64,000 nucleotides of DNA, taken from positions 1 to 64,000 of the forward strand of contig JAIUOC010000009.1 in NCBI GenBank assembly GCA_020161265.1, given 5' to 3'. Origin of the DNA: Chloroflexota bacterium. Lineage in GTDB: Bacteria > Chloroflexota > Chloroflexia > Chloroflexales > Herpetosiphonaceae. How positions within the stretch are numbered: the first letter of the stretch is position 1; every line of letters begins with the position of its first letter. Made by a program: the position numbers and the translations under genes. A model generated the notes under the pieces. It had not been told where the DNA came from. It did no database searches and saw only the letters and a list, made by a program, of their open reading frames with translations. Below are positions 10,267 through 19,650 of this stretch, piece after piece.

Positions 10267-13200
10267 CTACGACCTGAGTTTGAGTTGAGCCTGCCGATCC
10301 CTTCGCTTTGCACCGCGATCGTGACGTTCTTGAATCGCTGCGTTGGTGTCCTGGCCAGGTTCAAGGAATTTCGCCATTGCTCCGACCGTCGGTGCTTCGT
10401 ACAGCACATAGGCCGGGATCTGGCTGATCTGAAGGCGCTTGCGCAGCCGGTTCAGCAGATCGACGCCGATCAGCGAGTTGCCGCCAAGCTCGAAAAAGTT
10501 GTCGTTGAGGCCGATTTCGGCGATGCCAAGTCGTTCGCTCCACACCGCAGCGATCGCCTGCTCCAGCTTGCTCTGCGGCTTGACGTATGATGTGCCAAGG
10601 CTCGGTCGCGCGTGACGCGCGCCCTGGGCTTCGGGCTGCTCAAGCACATCGATCTTGGCGTTTTCCATCATGCGCACGATCGCGCGCAGGTCTTGGGTGG
10701 AGACGAAGACGTTCGGGAAGCGATGAGAAAGCACCCGGTCAAGAGCTTGGCTGCCTTCATCGAAGCGCAGGCCGAAGCGTTCGCGGTAGTCGCGGAAGAA
10801 CTCCTGGGTAGCGCTGTCATAGCTGCTCATGGCTTCATCCCAAGCATTCCAGAGCCACTCGCACCAGCCAATCGAGACCACCAGACTCGGCTGCCCGGCT
10901 CGGCTGTGGGCAAAGGCGTCCAGGTAGGCGTTAGCCGCACAATAATCGACCTGCCCTGCGCCGCCGCCGGTCGCCGAAGCGACCGAGGAAAACAGCGCCA
11001 GGAAATCCAGCTGTATGTTGTCCAGCGCCTGCGCAAGGGCGCGCGTGCCCTGGACCTTGGGCGCCAGGACGCTGGCAGCCGCCTCCCTGGTCTTCAGCGA
11101 GATTAGGCCGACGCCCGGCACGCCGGCGGCGTGGAGCACCCCGTGCAGGCTGCCGAAGTGCTCGATGGTTTGAGCCACCGCCGCTTCGATCTCGCCTGTG
11201 TCGGTGACATCGGCCCTGAGCACCAGCACCTCGCCGCCCAGCGCCTCGATCGCCTGGATCTGCCGGATCTTGCCGGCGTGGGCGTGTTCCGGCTGGCGCG
11301 CCAGCAGGGCAGGCCATTCGCTGCGTTCGGGCAGCCCAGAGCGGCCTACCAGCGCCAAGCGGGCCTGCTGCGTCCGCGCCAGGTGCTCGGCCAGTGCCAG
11401 GCCGATACCGCCCAGACCGCCGGTGATCAGGTACACACCGTGTTTGCGCAGCCGTGGCGCGCTTGACTCCTGCGCTGCCAGCTTCAGCCTATCAAGCGAC
11501 TGTACCCAGCGGCGGTTGCCGCGCAAGGCGACCTGCGTGTCGGCGGTCGCGGCGGTCAACTCGCCGAGCAGGTGGCTGATCAACGCTTCTTCTTCCCAGC
11601 TGCCGCGCTCGGGCAGCACAATATCGACGCTGCGGCAGCCCAGCGCTGCATATTCGAACTGCAGCAGCTTGCAGGGGCCGATAAGCGTGGCTTTCTCCGG
11701 GCACTGGCGCTCGGAGCCGATGACCGATTGCATATCGCTGGAAACCACGGTGATGGTGCAGGCTTCGAGGTCAAGGTCGCCCAGCGCCTGGCCAAGGTGG
11801 ATCAGACTGTAGAAGCTGGCATCAAGCACGGGGCCGAGCAAGGGATCGGGCAGCGGATGCGGTAGCGGCGGTGTCACCGTCCAAAGGTGGACAATGTTGG
11901 TCGGCCGCCGGTTTTGCCGATACAGGTCGTTGAATAGCTCATCATAATCAGAGCGCTGCCCCGCATTGATCGTGTAGGAGTCGCCGTTTTTGGCGAAGGC
12001 TGCGCCGGCGTGGACGCTCACGACGTGCTGGCCCTGCTGGCGTAGCCAGGCGCCGATCTGCTGGCCGACCGCGCACGCGTCCTCGAAGATCACCCAGCAC
12101 CGCGGGCTGTCATCCGAGGACGCGGCTAGTGCCGGCAGGTACGGCGCCGATTGCTTCCATGCAGGCAGGTAGAACCACTCGTTGGCCGGATCGCGCGGCA
12201 GGCCCATAAGGTCGAGCTTGTCGCTTTGTTCCGCCAGGCCGCCGACTTTGCGGCTGGGTTCCAGCCAATAGCGCTGCCGCTCAAACGGATAGGTTGGTAG
12301 CGGGACGCGCCGGCGCTGCTCACCCACGGCGAACGCCTGCCAATCGATCGGCACGTCAATCAGCCACAGGCGGCCCAACGCGGTCAGGAGCGCAGTCGAG
12401 TCGCTCAGGCCCTCATGCTGGGACGGCAGGGTCGACAGCACAAGATCCAGGCGGTCGCGGCCCCAGGCGGGGCTTTGCTTGACAAAGGAGCCAAGCGCCT
12501 GACCCGGCCCGATCTCCACCATGACGCGGTTAGCATCCTGCGCCAGGACTGCCACGCTGGCGGCGAACTGCACGGTCTGGCACATATGCGCCGCCCAATA
12601 GGCCGGGTCGGTGGCCTGTTCGGCGGTAATCCAGGTACCGGTGACGTTGGACAGATAAGGGATGGCCGGTAGGTGAAAGGTCAGGGTGGCGGCGAACGCA
12701 GTGAGCTCCGCCTGCACCGATGCCAGCATCGTCGAGTGGAATGCGTGGCTGGTTTCCAACCAGCGGCTGCTGATATCGAGGGCCTCAAGCTGGTCTGCGA
12801 CGGCCGCGAGGGCCGGCTGGGGGCCGGCGAGCACGCAGGTGCTCGGACTGTTGACTACCGCCAGGCACACCTCGCCGCCCAGATACGGGCGGACCGCATC
12901 CGCGCCCGCCGCCACTGCCAGCATCGCGCCGCTCGGCAGCGACTGGATCAGCTGGGCACGCCGGGCGACCAGCGCCAGGGCGTCTTCCAAGCTCAACACT
13001 CCGGCCACGGCGGCCGCCACGTATTCGCCCAGGCTATAGCCGAGCAGTGCGTGCGGTCGGATGCCCCAGGTCATCAGGAGCTGGGCAAGGGCGTACTCCA
13101 CCACAAACACTGCTGGCTGCGCCAGCGCCGTCTGGTGCAGCGGCCCGGCCGCCCCGCCTACCGCGCGATCACGCCCAAGCAGCGCCCGCAGATCGACGCC

Positions 13201-16200
13201 GGAGCCATTGCCGTTGCGCCGTGCCTGGCCCTCCGGGTACAAAGCCTGCTTGAGGTCGGCGCCCAGCAGTGGCGACAGGATGCGGAAGCACTCGTCGACC
13301 GTGGCGCGGAAAACACTCTCGGTTTCATACAGGCCCTGGGCCATGCCGGCATAGTGGTCGCCGACGCCGGCGAACACAAAGGCCAGGTTGCGGCTGGTCG
13401 GCTTCTGCTGGCGGCTGAGGGCGCGCTGGGTGTCGCCTTTGGTCAGCAGCGAACGCGCGTCGGTGGCATCCTCGCAGACCATCACGCGCCGGTGCTCGAA
13501 GACGCGGCGGCCGACTTGCAGGGTGTAGGCGACATCGGCCAGATTCACATCTTGGCCGCCAAGATGATCGGACAGCCGCGCCGTGGCCGCTTCGAGAGCC
13601 GTGGGAGTCTTGGCCGACAGCAACAGCAGCTGAGTCGGTCGCGACGGGTTGGCAGCCGGAGCCGGCGGCGCCTCCTCGACCACGACGTGGGCGTTGGTGC
13701 CGCCCACGCCCAGCGAGTTCACGACCGCGCGGCGGGGCGTGCCATTGCGCGTCCAAGGGGTCGGCTCGGTCAGCACATAAAACGGGCTGGCAGCGAAATC
13801 GATCTCGGGATTGGGCGCATGGAAGTGCAACGTCGGCGGGATCAGGCTGTGCTTGAGGGCCAGCACCGTTTTGATCAAGCCGGTGACGCCGGCCGCCCGG
13901 TCGAGGTGGCCGATGTTGGGCTTGACCGAACTAATCCCGCAGAAGCCGACTTTATCGGTGCTGGCACGAAACGCCTTGGTCAGCGAGGCGATCTCGATCG
14001 GGTCACCCAACTTGGTGGCAGTGCCGTGGGCCTCGACATACGAGATCGAGTCGGCGGTCACGCCGGCGTCGTCAAGCGCGGCGGCGATGGCCTTGGCCTG
14101 GCCGACCACGCTGGGGGCGGTGTAGCCGACCTTGAGGCCGCCGTCATTGTTGATCGCCGAGCCACGAATGACGGCGTGGATGGTGTCGCCGTCGGCCAGT
14201 GCGTCGGCCAGCCGCTTTAGCACCACGATCGCCACCCCGTCGCCAAAGTTAGCCCCGCCAGCCTCCGCGTCAAAGGTGCGGCAGCGCCCGTCGGGCGAGA
14301 CCTGATCGCCGTCGCGATACAGATAGCCTGTTTTGACCGGGACGCGGACCGACACGCCGCCGGCGAGGGCAATATCGCACTCGCCGCCGCGCAGGCTGCG
14401 GCAGGCCATGTGGGTGGCCACCAGCGAGGTCGAACAATAGGTCTGCACCGCCACGCTTGGCCCGTGCAGGTTCAACTTGTAGGACACGTTGGTCGTCAGG
14501 CCATCTTTGTCATTGGAGAAATAGGCAGACGGATCGGAGCCGAAGTCATTGAAGACCGGCAGCGCCGCCAGCTGAAGCATATAGGTGCTGACGCTGGCGC
14601 CGGCGAACACGCCGACCAGCCCATCGTAGCGCTGGGAGTCGTACCCCGCTGTTTCCAGGGCCTCCCAGGCGCACTCGTGGAACAGGCGCTGTTGCGGGTC
14701 CATAAACTCGGCTTCGCGGGGCGAATAGCCAAAGAAGGCCGCATCGAACAGACCGATATCGTCGCCGAGAATCGGGCGCCGTTTGACGTAGTTGGGGTCG
14801 CGAACCAGCGCGGGAGCGACACCGGCGGCCAGCAATTCCTCGTCGCTGAAGATCGAAAACGCTTCGTGGGACTGGCTGATGTTGCTCCACAGCTCATCGA
14901 CCGAACCGGCACCCGGGAAGCGTCCGGCCATACCGATGATAGCGATATCGCCTTGGGCGGCCTGGCGCTGCTGGCGTCTGGCCGGCTGCGGCTGACTGGA
15001 CGCGCCAGCGACCTGCGGCAGCCGCTCCATCAGATACGTCGCCAGGGCGCTGATCGTGGGGGCTTCAAACAGCACCACGGTCGAAAGCTGCACCTTGAAC
15101 TCTTTTTGCAATCGGGCGATCACCTGGATGCCTACCAGCGAGTTGCCGCCCAGGTCGAAGAAATTATCCTGAATGCCGACCTGATCGAGGCCAAGTGCCT
15201 CCTGCCAGATCGCGGCGATGCGTTGTTCGTATTCGCCGCGCGGCGGAACATAGGCGGTGTTAAGCTCGGGCCGGGCGTGGGCCATTTTCGCCGCCGGGGT
15301 TGGAGCGTTGGCGCCGACCGCAAGGGCTTCCATGCGAACCCACTGGGCGATACGCGTATCAAGGTCGCCGGTGGAGTTGACGATCTGGCTGGCATCCCGG
15401 ACGGAGAGGACCCGCTCGAATGCCGCAATCCCTTCGGCAGGCGTCATACCGTATTCGGTCAGGCTAGCGCCCAGGCCGCCGGACATAGTTTTATCGACAC
15501 TACCCAGCCAGAGATCCCAGTTCACGCTCAGCCAGCGCACCGGATGCGACTGGTTGTGGCGGTGGGCGAAGGCGTCCATAAAGGAGTTTGCCGCCACATA
15601 CGCGCTGAAACCAAGCCCGCCCAGCACCGATGACAGCGAGGAAAAAAGCACGCAGAAGTCAAGCGACCGATCACCGAGCACGCGCTCCAGGGCATACAGG
15701 CCATGGACCTTGGGCTGGAAATGCTGCTCACAGATGGCCGGGTCGCTATCCTGGACCGAGCGGAACGCTGCGGTTGCCACAATCCCGGCCGCGTGGATCA
15801 CGCCGTGGATGGCACCGAAGCGCTCAGTAGCGCGATCGATGGCCGCCCGCAAAGCGCTCTCGTCGGCGACATCGGCCGTGATCGTCAGGACTTCGGCGCC
15901 TAGCTCCTCCAAGCGCTGAACCGCGCGGATGCGCTGGCAGGTCCGGTCGTCCTCGGAGCGATCGCTCAGCCAGCGTGGCCACTCGCTGCGGTCGGGTAAC
16001 TCGCTGCGGGCCAGCAAGACCAGCCTGGCCTGCACGGTTGCCGCAAGGTGCTCGGCCAGCATCAGGCCGATGTCACCCAGGCCGCCGGTGATCAAATAGG
16101 TGCCGTGCTCGCGTAGCGCAGTCCGGGCAGGGGCATCCAAGCGCACCGGCTTGTAGGCGGCGACCCAGCGCTGGTTATTGCGGTAGGCCACCAGCGGTTC

Positions 16201-19200
16201 GGCCGACTGGGTCAGCAACTCGCGGGCCAGCAGGTCGAGCAGTTCGCGCTCTTCCGTGCTGCCCCGCTGCGGCAGCCCGAGGTCGATGGTGCGGCAACCG
16301 ATGCCTTGCAACTCCTGCGGGATAACTCGCGCCGGGCCAAGGATCGCCGCCAGATCGGGGTTGATTGTTTCGGTGCCGATAACACTGTGGACGGCGGCGC
16401 AAACCACGGCGATCTCAGGCGCGCTTGCGAGGCTCGCCGGCCCAAGGGCCTGCGCCAGGGCCAGCAGGCTGTAGAAGCTGACTCGCTGGGTCGCGGCGAA
16501 CTGATCGCCGGTCGCGGAAGGCGTTGCATCAAGCGACCAGAGGTGCGCGACCATCAGGCGGGACTGCGCTTCGCTGCTCAGGGATTGCAATAGGCGCAGG
16601 TAATCCTCGGGGGCGTCCGGGCGCACGTCGAAGGTCTGGTGATCGATGCGGGCGAAGCCATCGCCGCGCCGAACGCGCACAACGCTGTCGCCGGCCTGTT
16701 CGAGCCGGACGCCAAGCTCGCGGCCGAGGCCTCGCTCGTCAACAAAAACCAGCCAGTGCTTGCCGCTGGTCGGGGCGGGTGCCAGCAAGGCGAGCGCATG
16801 CGGCTCCCAGACCGGCCGGTAAAACCAATCGGCGATATCGGCCTGCTTGCCGCGGGCCGGCCGCGCCGGAGCCAAGGTCGTCGGCACGCTGTCAAGATCG
16901 ATCCAGAAGCGCTCGCGCTCAAAGGGATACGGCGGCAGCGCAACCGAGCGGCGCCGCTCGGCGCCAGCGAACGCGGCCCAATCAACCCGCGCCCCAGCGA
17001 CCCAGAGGCGGCCCAGCGCCGACAGCGCCGCTGCCAGCTCGGACTGGGCCTCGTGCTTGGCCGGCAGGGTGGCTACTATATCGGCGAAGCGCTGGCGATC
17101 GCAGGCGGGATGCTGCCTAGCGAACGACCCCAGCGCCTGGCCCGGACCTATCTCCACGAGCATCATGGCCGGATCGGCGAGCAGCGAACCCAGGGCAGGG
17201 GCGAATTGGACGGTCTCGACCATGTGCCGTGCCCAGTAGGCAGGGTCGGTGGCCTGCTCAACAGTGATCCAGGTGCCGGTAACATTGGATAGGTACGGGA
17301 GGGAAGGCGAGTTGAAGGTCAAAGTGGTGGCGAACGCAGTCAGCGCTTCTTGCGCCGGCGCCAGCATCGTCGAGTGGAAGGCATGGCTGGTTTCCACCGG
17401 GCGGCAGGCGATCTCGGCCTGGCTGAGCCGCTCCGACAGGGCGTTCAGCGCGGCGTGCGGGCCGGCGAGGACGCAGGTACTTGGGCTGTTGACCGCCGCC
17501 AGGCACACCTCGCCACCCAAATACGACTGGATCGCATCCGCGCCTGCCGCTACCGCCAGCATCGCGCCTTTCGGCAGCGCCTGGATCAGCTGGGCGCGCC
17601 GGGCGACCAGCGCTAGGGCGTCCTCCAGGCTCAGCACGCCGGAGATCGTTGCGGCGACATACTCGCCCAAGCTGTAGCCCAGCAATGCCTGCGGTCGCAC
17701 GCCCCAGGTCATCATCAATTGGGCCAGGGCATACTCGACCACAAACACCGCCGGCTGCGCCAGCGCCGTCTGGTGCAGCGGCCCGTCCGCAACTCCGTTG
17801 CGCCCTAGCAGTCCGTGTCCGGCCGCCGGAGCAGCCGGCAGGTTGGACGGATAGAGCGCCGCCCGCAGTTCCGCCGCATCCAGCGGCGGCAATAGGGCTA
17901 GCGCATGGTCGACCGCGGTGCGAAAAACCACTTCATTGGCGTAGAGGCCCTTGGCCATACCGGCGTAGTGGTCGCCGACGCCAGCGAACACAAAGGCCAC
18001 CGGGCGTTCCTGGCCGACATGGCCGGTGTGAATGCGGCCATTCTGGCCGCTCAGGCCAGCGATCGCCTCTGCAACATCGCGGCAAATCACCGCCCGGCGA
18101 TGGGCGAAGTGTTTTCTACGGCGTTGCAGCGTGTGGGCGACGTCAGCGAGATCACAGTCTGGGTTGCGGTGGAGATAGCCCAGCAGGTTTTCGGTCGCCT
18201 TTTCCAAGGCGGTCGGAGTCCTGGCAGATAAAAGCAACACATGGGTCGGGCGGGCGGCGCTCAGCGGCTCGGACGGCGGAGCCTCCTCCAAAATCACATG
18301 GGCGTTGGTTCCCGACCAGCCAAACGAGCTCACCCCGGCCAAGCGCGGCCCGTCGGCGACCGTCCAAGGGGTCAGGCTGGTTGGCACGACAAACGGCGCG
18401 CCGCCCTTGGGAATACCCGGATTCAGCGTCTTGAAATTCAGATGCGGCGGAATTTGCTTATGCTGCAAAGACAAGACGGTCTTGATCAGCCCGGCGACTC
18501 CCGAGCCGGCGGCCAGATGGCCGATATTCGTTTTAACCGCGCCGACGTAGAGCGGCTGATCAGGCGATCGGCCTTTGCCCAGCACAGCCCGCAGCGACTC
18601 CATCTCGATCGGATCGCCCAGCGAGGTGCCGGAACCGTGAGCCTCAACATAGCTAATCTGCTGGGGCTTCAGCCCGGCCACCGCCAGGGCTTTGCGGATC
18701 ACCGCCTGCTGGGCCAGGCCGTTGGGGGCGGTGATGCTGCTGCTGCGGCCATCCTCGTTGACCGCCGAGCCGCGGATAATCGCCCGAACCTGATCGCCGT
18801 CCTTGATGGCGTCGGAAAGGCGCTTGAGTACCACGAAGCCGCAACCTTCGCCGATCACAAAGCCATCGGCGGCGGCGTCGAAGGTCTTACAGCGGCCATC
18901 GCTGGAGAACATGCGCATCTTGCACAGGCTGACAAACGAGTCGGGCAGGATTACCACGTTGGAGCCGCCGACCAGCGCCAGGTTGCTTTCCTTGCTTTGC
19001 AGGCTCTGCACGGCCAGGTGGGTCGCCACGAGCGTCGACGAGCAGGCGGTGTCCAAGGTCATCGTCGGCCCCTGGAGATCAAGCAGGTAGGCCAGGCGTC
19101 CGGCGGCCATGCTGGACGAACTGCCGGTGCTGAAGTATGGGTCGTTGAAACACTCGGCGCCGTCGGCGTAGAGCTGGCGCACGGGATAGTCGTTGTTGAT

Positions 19201-19650
19201 CAGCCCGATGAACACGCCGGTCTGGCTGCCGGCCAGACTGTCAATCTGCTGGCCGGCATCTTCGAGGGCCTGCCAGGCGACCTCCAGCAGGAGGCGATGC
19301 TGCGGATCCATGCGCAGAGCTTCGCGCGGCGAAAGGCCAAAAAAACTGGCGTCAAACATCGGCGCGTCGGTCAGGAAGCTGCCCCAGCGGGTATACATTT
19401 TGCCCGGCGCATCCGGATTGGGATCGTAGTAGGCGTCGATATCCCAGCGGTCGGACGGCACCTCGATGATCGAGTCCTGGCCTTGCTTCAGGAATTCCCA
19501 GAAGGCATCCGGTGTCACCAAACCGCCGGGGAAGCGGCAGCCGATGCCAATCACGGCGACAGGCTCGGGCTTGGGCCGCAGGTACTCGGCCAGCAAGGCT
19601 TTCTTATCGGGCGTCAGGCTCTTGAGAAGTTGTTCCAAGGGATTACTCAT
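10267..19650 (-). CDS. Bimodular type I polyketide synthase, KS-AT-KR-ACP-KS-AT-KR-ACP
   Basis: 3127 residues from the ATG at 19650, which overlaps the stop of the upstream PKS by 8 nt and is preceded by AAGGTGAG. A longer in-frame extension upstream is not needed. Both modules lack DH and ER, so each should add a malonyl-derived unit (HAFH in both ATs, nucleophile motif GYSLGEYVAA) and leave a hydroxyl. KS1 is of the TACSS type (Cys203). KS2 is of the QTYCSTSL type, like the KSs of the later modules. KR1 has catalytic Tyr in FSAYVAANSF; KR2 in VDYCAANAY. Both ACPs carry LGGNSL. The N-terminus (LTPDKKALLAEYL) resembles those of the two upstream PKSs and probably docks to them. The C-terminal tail is short and basic. 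The change of KS class inside this protein marks the switch from the reducing to the hydroxyl-forming half of the line. Confidence 0.95.
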   Translation of the reverse strand: MSNPLEQLLKSLTPDKKALLAEYLRPKPEPVAVIGIGCRFPGGLVTPDAFWEFLKQGQDSIIEVPSDRWDIDAYYDPNPDAPGKMYTRWGSFLTDAPMFDASFFGLSPREALRMDPQHRLLLEVAWQALEDAGQQIDSLAGSQTGVFIGLINNDYPVRQLYADGAECFNDPYFSTGSSSSMAAGRLAYLLDLQGPTMTLDTACSSTLVATHLAVQSLQSKESNLALVGGSNVVILPDSFVSLCKMRMFSSDGRCKTFDAAADGFVIGEGCGFVVLKRLSDAIKDGDQVRAIIRGSAVNEDGRSSSITAPNGLAQQAVIRKALAVAGLKPQQISYVEAHGSGTSLGDPIEMESLRAVLGKGRSPDQPLYVGAVKTNIGHLAAGSGVAGLIKTVLSLQHKQIPPHLNFKTLNPGIPKGGAPFVVPTSLTPWTVADGPRLAGVSSFGWSGTNAHVILEEAPPSEPLSAARPTHVLLLSARTPTALEKATENLLGYLHRNPDCDLADVAHTLQRRRKHFAHRRAVICRDVAEAIAGLSGQNGRIHTGHVGQERPVAFVFAGVGDHYAGMAKGLYANEVVFRTAVDHALALLPPLDAAELRAALYPSNLPAAPAAGHGLLGRNGVADGPLHQTALAQPAVFVVEYALAQLMMTWGVRPQALLGYSLGEYVAATISGVLSLEDALALVARRAQLIQALPKGAMLAVAAGADAIQSYLGGEVCLAAVNSPSTCVLAGPHAALNALSERLSQAEIACRPVETSHAFHSTMLAPAQEALTAFATTLTFNSPSLPYLSNVTGTWITVEQATDPAYWARHMVETVQFAPALGSLLADPAMMLVEIGPGQALGSFARQHPACDRQRFADIVATLPAKHEAQSELAAALSALGRLWVAGARVDWAAFAGAERRRSVALPPYPFERERFWIDLDSVPTTLAPARPARGKQADIADWFYRPVWEPHALALLAPAPTSGKHWLVFVDERGLGRELGVRLEQAGDSVVRVRRGDGFARIDHQTFDVRPDAPEDYLRLLQSLSSEAQSRLMVAHLWSLDATPSATGDQFAATQRVSFYSLLALAQALGPASLASAPEIAVVCAAVHSVIGTETINPDLAAILGPARVIPQELQGIGCRTIDLGLPQRGSTEERELLDLLARELLTQSAEPLVAYRNNQRWVAAYKPVRLDAPARTALREHGTYLITGGLGDIGLMLAEHLAATVQARLVLLARSELPDRSEWPRWLSDRSEDDRTCQRIRAVQRLEELGAEVLTITADVADESALRAAIDRATERFGAIHGVIHAAGIVATAAFRSVQDSDPAICEQHFQPKVHGLYALERVLGDRSLDFCVLFSSLSSVLGGLGFSAYVAANSFMDAFAHRHNQSHPVRWLSVNWDLWLGSVDKTMSGGLGASLTEYGMTPAEGIAAFERVLSVRDASQIVNSTGDLDTRIAQWVRMEALAVGANAPTPAAKMAHARPELNTAYVPPRGEYEQRIAAIWQEALGLDQVGIQDNFFDLGGNSLVGIQVIARLQKEFKVQLSTVVLFEAPTISALATYLMERLPQVAGASSQPQPARRQQRQAAQGDIAIIGMAGRFPGAGSVDELWSNISQSHEAFSIFSDEELLAAGVAPALVRDPNYVKRRPILGDDIGLFDAAFFGYSPREAEFMDPQQRLFHECAWEALETAGYDSQRYDGLVGVFAGASVSTYMLQLAALPVFNDFGSDPSAYFSNDKDGLTTNVSYKLNLHGPSVAVQTYCSTSLVATHMACRSLRGGECDIALAGGVSVRVPVKTGYLYRDGDQVSPDGRCRTFDAEAGGANFGDGVAIVVLKRLADALADGDTIHAVIRGSAINNDGGLKVGYTAPSVVGQAKAIAAALDDAGVTADSISYVEAHGTATKLGDPIEIASLTKAFRASTDKVGFCGISSVKPNIGHLDRAAGVTGLIKTVLALKHSLIPPTLHFHAPNPEIDFAASPFYVLTEPTPWTRNGTPRRAVVNSLGVGGTNAHVVVEEAPPAPAANPSRPTQLLLLSAKTPTALEAATARLSDHLGGQDVNLADVAYTLQVGRRVFEHRRVMVCEDATDARSLLTKGDTQRALSRQQKPTSRNLAFVFAGVGDHYAGMAQGLYETESVFRATVDECFRILSPLLGADLKQALYPEGQARRNGNGSGVDLRALLGRDRAVGGAAGPLHQTALAQPAVFVVEYALAQLLMTWGIRPHALLGYSLGEYVAAAVAGVLSLEDALALVARRAQLIQSLPSGAMLAVAAGADAVRPYLGGEVCLAVVNSPSTCVLAGPQPALAAVADQLEALDISSRWLETSHAFHSTMLASVQAELTAFAATLTFHLPAIPYLSNVTGTWITAEQATDPAYWAAHMCQTVQFAASVAVLAQDANRVMVEIGPGQALGSFVKQSPAWGRDRLDLVLSTLPSQHEGLSDSTALLTALGRLWLIDVPIDWQAFAVGEQRRRVPLPTYPFERQRYWLEPSRKVGGLAEQSDKLDLMGLPRDPANEWFYLPAWKQSAPYLPALAASSDDSPRCWVIFEDACAVGQQIGAWLRQQGQHVVSVHAGAAFAKNGDSYTINAGQRSDYDELFNDLYRQNRRPTNIVHLWTVTPPLPHPLPDPLLGPVLDASFYSLIHLGQALGDLDLEACTITVVSSDMQSVIGSERQCPEKATLIGPCKLLQFEYAALGCRSVDIVLPERGSWEEEALISHLLGELTAATADTQVALRGNRRWVQSLDRLKLAAQESSAPRLRKHGVYLITGGLGGIGLALAEHLARTQQARLALVGRSGLPERSEWPALLARQPEHAHAGKIRQIQAIEALGGEVLVLRADVTDTGEIEAAVAQTIEHFGSLHGVLHAAGVPGVGLISLKTREAAASVLAPKVQGTRALAQALDNIQLDFLALFSSVASATGGGAGQVDYCAANAYLDAFAHSRAGQPSLVVSIGWCEWLWNAWDEAMSSYDSATQEFFRDYRERFGLRFDEGSQALDRVLSHRFPNVFVSTQDLRAIVRMMENAKIDVLEQPEAQGARHARPSLGTSYVKPQSKLEQAIAAVWSERLGIAEIGLNDNFFELGGNSLIGVDLLNRLRKRLQISQIPAYVLYEAPTVGAMAKFLEPGQDTNAAIQERHDRGAKRRDRQAQLKLRS

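Noticed and set aside
12673..14220. Plus-strand open frame of 515 codons
   Set aside because: It is antisense to the KS-AT of the second module of the bimodular PKS; Arg/Gly/His-rich translation without motifs.
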